A stretch of 64,000 nucleotides of DNA, from NCBI GenBank assembly GCA_016719785.1, contig JADJYJ010000005.1, positions 1 to 64,000 of the forward strand, in the 5' to 3' direction. Shown piece by piece: positions 19,225 through 28,670 of this stretch (position 1 is its first letter; every line of letters starts with the position of its first letter). A model generated the notes under the pieces. That model ran no database searches. It saw only the letters and a program-made list of their open reading frames with translations, and was not told where the DNA came from. Made by a program: the position numbers and the translations under genes. This DNA is from Candidatus Amarolinea dominans (GTDB lineage: Bacteria > Chloroflexota > Anaerolineae > SSC4 > Amarolineaceae).

Positions 19225-20238
19225 ATGATCGTAGTCATGAAGCCAGGGGCAACGGCGGGGGAGATTGGGGCGGTGATCGCCAGGGTGCAGGAGTTGGGCC
19301 TGACGCCGCATCCGATATATGGCGAGGAGCACACGGTGGTGGCGGTCGTGGGTAACGAGCGCAAAATTGACAAGGAAATTTTCGAGGTGATGCCCGGCGT
19401 CGAAAAGACGATGGTGGTCATGCACCCCTTCAAGCTCGCCAGCCGCACTTCGAAGCCGGAAGATACCGTGATCGCGCTCAATGGCGTCAAGATCGGCGGC
19501 AAGCGGCTGGTCATCATGGCCGGGCCGTGTTCGGTTGAAAGCCGCAGCCAGGTGCTGGAAACGGCCTGGGCGGTCAAGGAGGCCGGCGCGACTATTCTAC
19601 GCGGCGGCGCGTTCAAGCCGCGCAGCTCGCCCTACAGCTTCCAGGGCTTGGGCCTCAAGGGTCTGGAATACCTGGCGGAGGCGCGGGAGGCGACCGGGCT
19701 GTACATCGTGACCGAGGTGATGACGCCCGAAGCGGTGCCGATGGTGGCCGAATACGCAGATATTTTGCAGATCGGCGCGCGCAACATGCAAAACTACGGC
19801 CTGCTGCACGCGGTGGGCAGAATCCAACGCCCGGTGCTGCTCAAGCGCGGGCTGATGTCCACCATCGAGGAGCTGCTGATGTCGGCCGAGTACATCCTGA
19901 GCAACGGCAACTACCGCGTGATGCTGTGCGAACGCGGCATCCGCACCTTCGAGACCTACACGCGCAACACCTTCGATCTGAACGCGGTGCCCGTCATCAA
20001 GCAGCTCAGCCATCTGCCGGTCATCGCCGATCCCAGTCACGCCACCGGCAAGTCGGAGTTGGTGATCCCGATGGCGCGGGCGGCCATTGCGGCCGGCGCG
20101 GATGGTCTCATCCTGGAAGTCCATCCCACCCCGGAAACAGCCCTGTCGGACGGCGCACAGAGTCTGAGGCCGGAGAAATTCGCCGAGTTGATGCAGCAGC
20201 TCAAACGCATCGCCGCGGCCATGGACCGCGATCTGTAA
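19225..20238 (+). CDS. aroF: 3-deoxy-7-phosphoheptulonate synthase (DAHP synthase, AroF/AroG-beta type)
   Basis: This 337-residue enzyme joins phosphoenolpyruvate and erythrose 4-phosphate, the first step of aromatic synthesis. Residues 1-70 are a ferredoxin-like regulatory domain (MIVVMKPGATAGEIGAVIAR). The barrel has MAGPCSVESRSQ, LRGGAFKPRSSPYSFQG, GARNMQNYGLL, LLKRGLMSTIEEL and DPSHATGKSE. It is intact, with AAAGGAG before the start. It lies 131 bp after pheA and is followed by a second, damaged copy. Confidence 0.92.
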   Translation: MIVVMKPGATAGEIGAVIARVQELGLTPHPIYGEEHTVVAVVGNERKIDKEIFEVMPGVEKTMVVMHPFKLASRTSKPEDTVIALNGVKIGGKRLVIMAGPCSVESRSQVLETAWAVKEAGATILRGGAFKPRSSPYSFQGLGLKGLEYLAEAREATGLYIVTEVMTPEAVPMVAEYADILQIGARNMQNYGLLHAVGRIQRPVLLKRGLMSTIEELLMSAEYILSNGNYRVMLCERGIRTFETYTRNTFDLNAVPVIKQLSHLPVIADPSHATGKSELVIPMARAAIAAGADGLILEVHPTPETALSDGAQSLRPEKFAELMQQLKRIAAAMDRDL

Positions 20239-20328
20239 ATGAGGGAGGAAAATCATCAGGGGCAGCGATTTCAATCGCTGAGACCGGCCGCGGGTTTTGG
20301 GCCGCGAAATCCGCACGGTGATTAGCGC

Positions 20329-21280
20329 GTGGAGCGCATGGGCTACAAGGTCCACCTGAGTCAGGGCGAGGCGCGCACGGTGATCGGCGTGGTGGGCGAA
20401 AAACCGATCGTGGACCGTGAGCAGTTCGATATGATGGAAGGCGTGGAAAAGACCGTGCGCATCTTACAGCCGTTCAAGCTGGCCGGCCGCGAGTTTCATG
20501 CGGCCGATACGGTGATTGACGTCAGCGGCGTCAAGATTGGCGGCAATCAGATCATCCTCATGGCCGGGCCGTGTTCGGTGGAAAGCCGCACGCAACTGCT
20601 GGAAACGGCCTGGGCGGTCAAAGAGGCGGGCGCGCATATTCTGCGCGGCGGCGCGTTCAAGCCGCGCAGTTCGCCCTACAGCTTCCAGGGCATGGGCGAG
20701 GAGGGGTTGCAAATCCTGGCCGAGGCGCGTGAGCAGACCGGCCTGCCTATCGTCACCGAGGTCATGGCGCCGGAGCAGGTGGCGCTGGTGGCTGAATACA
20801 GCGACATCTTGCAGATCGGCGCGCAACATGCAGAACTACGCGCTGCTGCACGCGGTGGGACGCAGCAATCGCCCGGTCTTTCTGAAGCGCGGCATGATGT
20901 CCACCATCGAAGAATGGCTGATGTCGGCCGAGTATGTGCTGAGCAACGGCAACTACCAGGTCATGCTGTGCGAACGCGGCATCCGCACCTTCGAACGCTA
21001 CACGCGCAACACCCTGGACATCAACGCCATCCCGGTGCTCAAGCAGCTCAGCCATCTGCCGGTGATTGGCGACCCCAGCCACGGCACGGGCAAATGGGAC
21101 CTGGTGGCGGCCACAGCTAAAGCCTGCGTCGCGGCCGGCGCGGACGGCCTGATGATCGAGGTGCATCCAAACCCGGCCGAGGCCCTGTCGGACGGCGCGC
21201 AGAGCTTGAAACCGGAGAAGTTCGCCCAATTGGTCAGGGAATTGAAAGCCGTGGCCGCGGCCGTGGGCCGCGCCCTGTAG
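20329..21280 (+). CDS. aroF: Second DAHP synthase copy, frameshifted and with a corrupted 5' end
   Basis: Homologous to the upstream aroF, with MAGPCSVESRTQ, LRGGAFKPRSSPYSFQG, FLKRGMMSTIEEW and DPSHGTGKWD. Near 20822 the text GGCGCGCAACATGCAGAAC lacks two bases found in the first copy (GGCGCGCGCAACATGCAAAAC). Near 20325 a missing C separates the regulatory part (REIRTVIS) from VERMGYKVHLSQGEA. Upstream of 20310 the expected start MIVVMKP is replaced by sequence related to a dispersed repeat (GATTTCAATCGCTG). The coding start is therefore unknown. Two isoenzymes would allow separate feedback control. Whether this one works depends on whether the breaks are errors. Confidence 0.75.
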
Positions 21281-21299
21281 CCGCTGAGCGACAGGCGAT

Positions 21300-21418
21300 C
21301 AAAATCGCGCCTGATGGACGCGAGGCTGGTCGGCGCAGGCCGACCTGGCGGCGGAACGCCCCTTCGCCCCGAATTCATTCGGCCGGCCCCTTCGCCCCGA
21401 ATTCATTCGGCGGCGCTG
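21300..21418. repeat. Dispersed intergenic repeat, copy between aroF2 and the membrane-protein gene
   Basis: GTCGGCGCAGGCCGACCT and two copies of CCCCGAATTCATTCGG appear here. The same blocks recur at 28597-28655 and, as inverse complement, inside the glycosyltransferase gene at 31867-32095. Confidence 0.75.
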
Positions 21419-21552
21419 ATTTACAGGCCATGCAAAAAAGGCGCTTTTCTGGCTCTTGTGGTAGAATAGAGTTCATTCTGTGCATAAACTCTAATAACCG
21501 CTGTGAAATTAACGCAGCCAGCCATGCTGCATCTTGATGAGCGAACTATTTC

Positions 21553-22581
21553 ATGACACCAGAACCTGATATTGACCTGGAGCACTCCTGTCCCTTCGTG
21601 GGCACTGACTTCGATCGAACCGTCCATTTCGGCTATCCGACGCATGAGAATCTCTGCTTTGCCCTGACGCGCGCCGAAGGGATCGAAATCGAGCATCAGG
21701 ACACCTTTTGCCTGACGCGTGAGCACGTGCGCTGTCCACTCTATGTCAAGGCTGCGCCTTCGAGGACACGGGCCGCGGTCCTGGCCGAAGCGGACGACGC
21801 CGACGAACCTGCGGCGCTCACCGCGCTGCGCTATGTGCTGCTGGGCGCGGTCGTAATCGGCCTGGCCCTGGCCCTGGTCTGGTTTTGGCCGCAGATTCGC
21901 AGCCTGATCGAGCCTGCACGCATGGTGATTGCCGAACGCGCCACCGCGACGCTGCCAGCCTCCACGGCAGAGGTCACTGCCACCGATTTCATCCTGCAGG
22001 CCGTTGATGGCACGCCCATGCCCACGTCGCCGCCGTTCACAGCCACGAATACCCCCACCTCCACAGCGCCGCCGCCCACGTTCACCCCAACCGCGACTGC
22101 CACTGCGACTGCGTCACCGCCGCCGACCGCCACACCCACGCTGACGCCGCGCCCGCGCGCCACCAATACCCCGGTGCGCGCCACGCCCACCCGGCGCCCC
22201 ACGGCCGCGCCGGCGACGATTGACAAAGCGCCCGTGTTGATCGCGCCGGCCAACAACCTCGTGACGAACGGCGAAGTCACCTTTGCCTGGAATTGGGCCG
22301 GCCCACCGCTGGTCGCCAACCAGGGCTTCGAGATACGGGTCTGGCGCGAGGGTCAGCCGGATCACTACGGCGCCAGCTCGCCCGTCAGCACCACCAGCGC
22401 CACCGTTGGCCTGGCCGGGTCCTATGGCGTGCAGCAGGGCGGCAGTGGCCGCTATTTCTGGACTGTGGCAGTGGTGCAGTTGAACCCCTACCGCCGCATT
22501 GGGCCGGAAGCCTCGGCACGCGTGCTCATGGTCGAACTGCCGGGCGGCGGCCCCACACCGGCGCCAACCCTGCCACCCTGA
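21553..22581 (+). CDS. Membrane-anchored protein with four-cysteine cytoplasmic domain and Thr-Pro linker
   Basis: Residues 10-65 have a C-x(25-30)-C ... C-x(6)-C pattern (CPFVGTDFDRTVHFGY, ENLCF, FCLTREHVRCPLY) seen often in Chloroflexota surface and LysM proteins. One membrane helix follows at about 95-117 (YVLLGAVVIGLALALVWF). A Thr-Pro linker and a C-terminal domain with TFAWNWAGPPLVANQGFEIR and YFWTVAVVQLN follow; the last resembles fibronectin-like sugar or peptide binding folds. The cysteines may bind zinc. Role unknown. It separates the DAHP synthase genes from tyrA, and nothing links it to aromatic synthesis. Confidence 0.65.
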   Translation: MTPEPDIDLEHSCPFVGTDFDRTVHFGYPTHENLCFALTRAEGIEIEHQDTFCLTREHVRCPLYVKAAPSRTRAAVLAEADDADEPAALTALRYVLLGAVVIGLALALVWFWPQIRSLIEPARMVIAERATATLPASTAEVTATDFILQAVDGTPMPTSPPFTATNTPTSTAPPPTFTPTATATATASPPPTATPTLTPRPRATNTPVRATPTRRPTAAPATIDKAPVLIAPANNLVTNGEVTFAWNWAGPPLVANQGFEIRVWREGQPDHYGASSPVSTTSATVGLAGSYGVQQGGSGRYFWTVAVVQLNPYRRIGPEASARVLMVELPGGGPTPAPTLPP

Positions 22582-22631
22582 GAACTGGGCGCACGCCCTG
22601 ATCGAAACATCGCCACAAGGAGTCTTTGAAC

Positions 22632-25340
22632 ATGCGTCTTGACGGACTGCGGCTGCGCCCGCACGCTTTTTGGATCGCGCTCTTGGTGGGCACAATCGCC
22701 GTCTCCTGTCTTCTCGCCTGGTCTGGCCCCGTTGCCGCCAACCCAGTGGCCGACATCAGCGGCTGGGCCAGCGTCACCGCCCTGCCCGAAGCCCTGGACA
22801 GCACGGCCGCGGTGGCCCTGGGCGACTGGCTGTACGTCATCGGCGGCCGCAACAGCGCAGGTAACGCCCTGAGCACGGTGCGGCGCGCCCGCATCAATGC
22901 CAACGGTACGCTCGGCGCCTGGCAGACCACCACCCCGCTGCCCGTGGCCCTCTACAGCCACAACGCCACGGTAGCCAACAATCGCATCTATGTGGCGGCC
23001 GGCTACGGCGCCAACTACGAACGCGCGGTCTACATGACCACCGCGGCCGCGGATGGCTCATTGGCGCCCTGGCAAAGCCTGACCCCGCTGCCCGACGGAC
23101 AGCAGCGCGTGACGCATGCGTTCGCGGCGGTGGGCAATCAGCTTTTTGTCATCGGCGGCTACTTCCAGAACCCACTGGCGTCGGTCTGGCGGGCGAACAT
23201 TCAGGCCAACGGCAGCCTCGGCGCCTGGACCGCCGCGCCCGCCCTGCCCACCCCCCTCTACCGCCTGAGCGCAGTGATGTTCGACAACGCGCTCTGGGTC
23301 AGCGGCGGCCGGCCCACCACAGCCACGGTCTCGCGCCAGGTCTACCGCGCACGGCTGCAGAACGACGGCAGCCTGGGCGCTTGGGAGAACCTGGGCGCAG
23401 CCCTGGCCGAAGGCCGCGCCGACCATGCCAGCGTGGCCGATCAGGGCCGTCTCTTCATTGTCGGCGGCACCGACGGCGCGGCCATCGAATCAACCGTCTT
23501 CGTCTTCGGCCTGGGCAGCAGCCTGACGCCGCTCCCGCCTGGCGCCTCACTGCCGGTTCCCCGTGCGCGCATGGCGATAGCCGCCAGCCAGGGCCATGAC
23601 ATCTACATCATCGGTGGCTGGAACGGATCAGCGCCCAGCGCCACCGTCTTCCAGGCGCGGGTTCAGCCGCCCACCCCCACGCCGACGGCCACACCGACAC
23701 GCACGCCAACCGGTACGCGCACGCCGACCGCAACCCCCACGGTCACCCGCACCCCCACGCTCACCCCCACCTTGACGCCCACGCCGACCGCGACGGCCAC
23801 CCGCACAGCCACCTTCACCGCCACGCCGACCGCCACCGCCACCCCAACGCCTGACCTGGCCCTGCGCCTGACCGGCAGCCGCAGCGGGTCAATCACCTGG
23901 GGCGACGAGATCACCTACACCATCGAGTACCAGGTGGGCGACGTGCCGGTGGAAAACGTTATCATCAGCAACACCCTGCCGATACTGCCCGCCGGCGCCT
24001 GGGAAATCGTTGACTTGGGCGGCGGCGAGTTGATCGGCAACGCGGTGCATTGGAATCTATCCGCGCTGGCCGCGCAACAAACGGGCAGTGTCAGCTACCG
24101 CATCCGCCTGCCAGCCGCGCCCCCCACCGCCACTCCCACCGACACGCCGACTGTTACGCCCACGGCCACCGATACGACCACCCCGGTAGACACCGCCACG
24201 CCCACCAACACGCCCGCGGTCACCGCCACCCCCACGGCTAGTTGGACACCCACGCCGACCGCTCCGTTCACAGCAACGCCCACGCCAACGTTGGCCGTCA
24301 CCCCGACGCCCACGCCGACCGCTCCGTTCACAGCAACGCCCACGCCAACGTTAGCCGTCACCCCAACGTCCACGCCGACCAGCGTGACCGGGGTCGCGCA
24401 GTTCAGAGGTCGTCTCATTCAGCCCGGCGGCGGCAGCGTGCCCGGCTTTGCCTTTGTGCAACTTTGGGCCTCCGCCGATCCCAACCTGCTCGGCGCCTTC
24501 CTGGGCAACACTCAGAGCGACGGCAGCGGCTTTTTTGCCCTGCAAACCAGTGATCTGTCCTGGGCGGCCTATCATCTCTATCTCGCGCCCCAAGACCCCA
24601 ATCAATACCAGTTCAATGTGGCGCTGGCCGGGCCTGGCGGCGTCAGCGTGAGCAACCGCTGGATCCGCTTCGCGAGTCCGGGCAGCGGCATCTTCGCTGA
24701 CAACCTGTTCATCGTGACCTACCTGGCAACCTCGACGCCGACCGCGACGCCGCTGCCAACGGCCACGCCAACCGATACCCCGCTGGCAACGGCCACGCCG
24801 ACCGATACACCGCTGCCAACGGCCACGCCGACCGATACCCCGCTGCCAACGGCCACGCCGACCGATACCCCGCTGGCAACGGCCACGCCGACCGATACGC
24901 CGCTGGCAACGGTCACACCGACCGATACCCCGCTGCCCACGGCCACGCCGACCGATACCCCGCTGGCAACGGCCACGCCGACCGATACACCGCTGGTAAC
25001 GGCCACGCCGACCGATACACCGCTGCCCACGGCCACGCCGACCGACACGCCGCTGCCAACGGCCACGCCGACCGACACGGCGCTGGTGACCAGCACGCCG
25101 ACCGCTACCCCGACATCAACGCCGACCTCCTTTGCCACGCCCGTTCGGCGTGGGGCGTTGAGTGCGGCGCTGACCGCGGGCAGTCGCTCGCCGCGGCTCC
25201 AGGATGGCTGTCATGACAGCCTGGTGCTGGTCAATGTGGGCGCGCAGGCCAGTTGGACGGCCAATGGGGCAACGGCAACGACCCAGAGCCATCAATGGTT
25301 GAACGGCTGCCTGCTCTTTGCGCCGATCATCCCCCGTTGA
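22632..25340 (+). CDS. Secreted kelch-like beta-propeller protein with Thr-Pro linkers
   Basis: The start follows CAAGGAG. A signal sequence (FWIALLVGTIAVSCLLAW) is followed by about six kelch-type blades (LGDWLYVIGGRNSAGN, VGNQLFVIGGYFQN, GHDIYIIGGWNGS). A Thr-Pro linker (about 23660-23850), a DUF11-like stretch (ITYTIEYQVGDVPVENVIIS), another linker and a domain with AQFRGRLIQPGGG come next. Then comes a 400-bp run of near-perfect 30-bp TPTDTPLATA units (24730-25140) and a short end with one Cys pair. It is intact over 902 codons. It is likely exported and adhesive or carbohydrate binding. Confidence 0.75.
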   Translation: MRLDGLRLRPHAFWIALLVGTIAVSCLLAWSGPVAANPVADISGWASVTALPEALDSTAAVALGDWLYVIGGRNSAGNALSTVRRARINANGTLGAWQTTTPLPVALYSHNATVANNRIYVAAGYGANYERAVYMTTAAADGSLAPWQSLTPLPDGQQRVTHAFAAVGNQLFVIGGYFQNPLASVWRANIQANGSLGAWTAAPALPTPLYRLSAVMFDNALWVSGGRPTTATVSRQVYRARLQNDGSLGAWENLGAALAEGRADHASVADQGRLFIVGGTDGAAIESTVFVFGLGSSLTPLPPGASLPVPRARMAIAASQGHDIYIIGGWNGSAPSATVFQARVQPPTPTPTATPTRTPTGTRTPTATPTVTRTPTLTPTLTPTPTATATRTATFTATPTATATPTPDLALRLTGSRSGSITWGDEITYTIEYQVGDVPVENVIISNTLPILPAGAWEIVDLGGGELIGNAVHWNLSALAAQQTGSVSYRIRLPAAPPTATPTDTPTVTPTATDTTTPVDTATPTNTPAVTATPTASWTPTPTAPFTATPTPTLAVTPTPTPTAPFTATPTPTLAVTPTSTPTSVTGVAQFRGRLIQPGGGSVPGFAFVQLWASADPNLLGAFLGNTQSDGSGFFALQTSDLSWAAYHLYLAPQDPNQYQFNVALAGPGGVSVSNRWIRFASPGSGIFADNLFIVTYLATSTPTATPLPTATPTDTPLATATPTDTPLPTATPTDTPLPTATPTDTPLATATPTDTPLATVTPTDTPLPTATPTDTPLATATPTDTPLVTATPTDTPLPTATPTDTPLPTATPTDTALVTSTPTATPTSTPTSFATPVRRGALSAALTAGSRSPRLQDGCHDSLVLVNVGAQASWTANGATATTQSHQWLNGCLLFAPIIPR

Positions 25341-25362
25341 AGACATCAACACGGCGGAAGCC

Positions 25363-26280
25363 ATGGCTGACACGCCTGTCATAGAGAACGCAACGACTTT
25401 TCGCCGCCGATCGGTCGCCATCGTGGGCCTGGGCCTGATGGGCGGCTCCCTGGCGCTGGCCCTCAAGGCTGCAGGGCACCAGGGCCGCCTCATCGGCATT
25501 GCCCGGCGGCCGCAGACGCTGCACACGGCGCAGGCGCTCGGCGCCATTGATGACGCCGACAGCGATCTGTCAGCGGTTAGTGCGGCCGACCTGGTGATTC
25601 TGGCGACGCCGGTGCGCACCTTACTGCGCCAAATCCCCGAGGTGACCCAGCACATGCAGCCGGGCGCGCTGCTGCTTGACCTGGGCAGCACCAAGCAAAC
25701 GGTGTGCGCGGCGCTGGCGCTGACGCCGCCGGCGTTACAAGTGCTGGGCGGTCATCCGATGTGCGGCAAAGAAACGTCGGGACTGGAAGTGGCCGAGGCG
25801 ACGCTGTATCAAGACAAGACCTTTGTGCTGTGCCCGCTGTCCCGCACCAGCCCGACCAGCCTGGCGACCGGCCTGGCGTTGATCGAAGCGCTGGGCGCGC
25901 GACCCCTCGTCATGGAGCCGGCCCGCCATGATCGCCTGGTGGCGACCATCAGCCATCTGCCTTATCTGTTGGCCGCCGCCCTGGTGAACCTGACCAGCCA
26001 GGTGGGCGCAGACGATGCCGAGGTATGGCAGGTGGCCGCCAGCGGTTTTCGGGACACCTCCCGCCTGGCCGGCAGCGACCCGGCCATGATGTTGGACATC
26101 TTGTTGACCAATCGGCCAGCCGTGCGCGCCGCGCTGGCAGCCTTCCGCCAGGAGCTGGAGCAACTGGACGCCTGGCTGGCCGACGACGACGAAACGGCCC
26201 TGCTGCACCGGCTGCAAGCGGCGCAGGCGCAGCGTCTCGCCTTTGCTCGGGGCCAGGTTGTGAGTGGGGGACAGGTTTAA
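25363..26280 (+). CDS. tyrA: Prephenate dehydrogenase
   Basis: The 305-residue protein has an N-terminal Rossmann motif, VAIVGLGLMGGSLALALKAA (residues 18-37), then GGHPMCGKETSGLEVAE and the helical dimer domain with HDRLVATISHLPYLLAAALV and SGFRDTSRLAGSDP, all characteristic of TyrA. It oxidatively decarboxylates prephenate to 4-hydroxyphenylpyruvate, the tyrosine branch, with NAD(P). It starts 22 bp after the kelch gene and precedes aroA by 48 bp. No C-terminal ACT domain is visible, so feedback by tyrosine must act elsewhere if at all. Confidence 0.9.
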   Translation: MADTPVIENATTFRRRSVAIVGLGLMGGSLALALKAAGHQGRLIGIARRPQTLHTAQALGAIDDADSDLSAVSAADLVILATPVRTLLRQIPEVTQHMQPGALLLDLGSTKQTVCAALALTPPALQVLGGHPMCGKETSGLEVAEATLYQDKTFVLCPLSRTSPTSLATGLALIEALGARPLVMEPARHDRLVATISHLPYLLAAALVNLTSQVGADDAEVWQVAASGFRDTSRLAGSDPAMMLDILLTNRPAVRAALAAFRQELEQLDAWLADDDETALLHRLQAAQAQRLAFARGQVVSGGQV

Positions 26281-26328
26281 CGCAGGGACGCAAAGTGGAC
26301 TGAGAATTCAAGGATGGGAAGGTCACAC

Positions 26329-27630
26329 ATGAACAGTTTGACCGTGCAGCGGTCGGAAGCGCTGATCGGGCAGGTGCGAGTACCCGGCGACAAATCCATT
26401 TCACATCGGGCCGTCCTGTTCGGCTCCCTGGCCGATGGCGTCAGCCGGGTGCGTGGCTTTCCGCGCGGGGGCGACTGCCTGGCGACCCTGGAGTGTGTGC
26501 GCCGTCTCGGCATCGAGATCGAAGAGGCCGGCGCGGACGAGCTGCTGATTCATGGCCGCGGGCTGCACGGCTGGCAGGAGCCATCCCTGCCGCTCGATTG
26601 CGTCACCTCCGGCACGACCATGCGCCTGTTGGCCGGGCTGGTGGCCGGCGCGGGCATCTTCGCGGTGCTCAGCGGCGGGCCGCAGCTCAGCCGGCGCCCC
26701 ATGGGACGCGTGGCCGAACCGCTGCGCAAGATGGGCGCGATCGTGCTGGGTCGCCAACGCGGCACGCTGCCGCCGCTGGCGATTCAGGGCGGCAACCTGC
26801 GCGGTATTGACTACCGGCTGCCGATCGCCAGCGCCCAGGTCAAATCGGCGATCCTGCTGGCCGGCCTCTTCACACACGACCTGACGGTGGTGGTCGAACC
26901 TGGTCCCAGCCGCGATCACACCGAGCGCATGTTGCGCGCCATGGGCGCACCGGTGCATACCCTGGGCGCCAAAATCACCAGCGAAGCGCCCACAATGCCC
27001 TTGCAGCCGCTGGATCTGCGCGTGCCGGCCGACATGTCTTCGGCCGCGTTTCTGCTGACGGCTGCCGTCCTGGTGCCAGGATCAGTCATCACCCTGGAGG
27101 ATGTGGTGCTCAACCCCACCCGCCGCGGGTTGTTCGACATCCTGCGCCGCATGGGCGCGGACCTGCGTATCAGCGAAGAGACGGAGGTCTGCGGCGAGCC
27201 GGTGGGGCACATCACCGCACGGCCTGGCCCGCTGACGGCAACCACCGTGGCGGGAGAAATGGTGGTGCGCGCCATTGACGAACTACCGGTGCTGGCGGTG
27301 GCCGCAACCCAGGCGCATGGCATCACCACCGTGCGCAACGCCGAAGAATTGCGCGTCAAGGAGACCGACCGCATCAGCACGGTGGTGGCCGAGCTGCGCA
27401 AGCTGGGCGCACACATCGAGGCGCAGCCTGACGGCTTCATCGTCGAAGGGCCAACCCCGCTGCGCGGCGCCGTGGTGGATTCGCACGGCGATCATCGTCT
27501 GGCGATGGCCCTGTGCATCGCCGGGCTGCTGGCGCACGGCGAAACCACCATCATGGACACGGAATGCATCGCGGACTCGTTCCCCGGCTTCGAGCGCCTG
27601 CTGGTCAAGCTGGGCGCCGAGGTGAGCTGA
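26329..27630 (+). CDS. aroA: 3-phosphoshikimate 1-carboxyvinyltransferase (EPSP synthase)
   Basis: The protein of 433 residues has VPGDKSISHRAVLFGSLA at the start, LDCVTSGTTMRLLAGLVA, ASAQVKSAILLAGL, VPADMSSAAFLLTAAVLVPG, NAEELRVKETDRISTV and DSHGDHRLAMALCIAGLLA. It transfers enolpyruvate from PEP to shikimate 3-phosphate. It has no frameshift. The stop overlaps the aroE ATG (TGATG), so the two are translationally coupled. Confidence 0.95.
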   Translation: MNSLTVQRSEALIGQVRVPGDKSISHRAVLFGSLADGVSRVRGFPRGGDCLATLECVRRLGIEIEEAGADELLIHGRGLHGWQEPSLPLDCVTSGTTMRLLAGLVAGAGIFAVLSGGPQLSRRPMGRVAEPLRKMGAIVLGRQRGTLPPLAIQGGNLRGIDYRLPIASAQVKSAILLAGLFTHDLTVVVEPGPSRDHTERMLRAMGAPVHTLGAKITSEAPTMPLQPLDLRVPADMSSAAFLLTAAVLVPGSVITLEDVVLNPTRRGLFDILRRMGADLRISEETEVCGEPVGHITARPGPLTATTVAGEMVVRAIDELPVLAVAATQAHGITTVRNAEELRVKETDRISTVVAELRKLGAHIEAQPDGFIVEGPTPLRGAVVDSHGDHRLAMALCIAGLLAHGETTIMDTECIADSFPGFERLLVKLGAEVS

Positions 27631-28561
27631 TGGAGACGGCGGGCCGGAAGCGCCTGGGACTCCTGGGCTGGCCTAGGCCCATTCGCTCAGCCCGGCCATG
27701 CACAACGCCGCCCTGGCCGCCTTGGGCCTGCCCTGGACCTACGAACTGCTGCCGACGCCGCCCGCTGACCTGGCGGCCGCCGTGCGCAGGCTGCGAACCG
27801 AGGGCTTCATCGGCGCCAACGTCACCGTGCCGCACAAGCAGGCGGTGCTGGCCCTGGTAGATGACCTGACGCCGGCGGCGCGGGCGATGGGCGCGGTCAA
27901 CACCCTCTTTTGGGCCACGCCGGCGCTGCAAGGGGAAAACAAGGCTATTGGCACCGACGACGGGCCGATGGTAAAATACGGAGAGATGCGTGTCTCACGC
28001 CTGTTGGGAGACAACACCGACGGCAGCGGTTTCATCGCCGATTTGCTGGCGCACGGGGTCCAAGTGATCGGGCAGCAGGTGTTGGTAATTGGCGGAGGTG
28101 GCGCGGCGCGGGCCGTGGTCTTTGCCCTTGTGGCGGCCGGCGCAGCCGTGACCATCGTCAACCGCACGCTGGCGCACGCCGAAACCATTGCCGCAATCGT
28201 CACTTATCATTACCCGGCGGCGTCTGTATCCTGTGCGCGCTTCCCCGAGGCCCTGGCCCCCGCGGCCGCGGGCGCGGGGCTGATCGTCAACACCACCTCG
28301 GTGGGCATGTGGCCGGATGAGGATGCGATGCCCTGGGATCAGGCCTTGGCGCTGCGGCCTGACCAGATCGTGTATGACCTGGTTTACAGACCCCGCCTGA
28401 CCACCTTCCTGCGCCATGCCCAGGTGGGCGGCGCACGCGTGATTGACGGTCTGGGCATGCTGGTGCAGCAGGGCGCCGCCGCCCTCACCCGCTGGACTGG
28501 CAGGCCGGCCCCGGTGGCTGTCATGCGTGCCGCGGCCGAAGCAGCCCTGGCGCAACATTGA
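27630..28561 (+). CDS. aroE: Shikimate dehydrogenase, one frameshift near the start
   Basis: METAGRKRLGLLGWP is followed by a shift at about 27675. The frame from 27698 gives MHNAALAALGLPWTYELL, GANVTVPHKQAVLALVDDL, GAVNTLF, GDNTDGSGFIADLL, VLVIGGGGAARAVVFAL, NTTSVGMWP and DGLGMLVQQGAAAL, the substrate- and NADP-binding signatures of AroE. The expected link is P(I)xHSxSPxMHN, which the text CCATTCGCTCAGCCCGGCCA nearly gives. It makes shikimate from 3-dehydroshikimate. It is the last gene of the cluster seen here; aroB, aroC and aroK are not in the window. Confidence 0.88.
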
Positions 28562-28596
28562 GCGCCAGTCGAATGCGCTCATCACGGGCGGGGATC

Positions 28597-28655
28597 AGCC
28601 AGTCGGCGCAGGCCGACTTGGCAATGGTTGCAGCGGTTTCAACCGCCGGTATAGT
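28597..28655. repeat. Dispersed repeat, short copy
   Basis: CAGTCGGCGCAGGCCGACTT and CAGCGGTTTCAACCGCCG, related to the copies at 21300 and 31867. It lies between aroE and the following membrane-protein gene. Confidence 0.55.
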
Positions 28656-28670
28656 TGTGAGAGGAATCCT

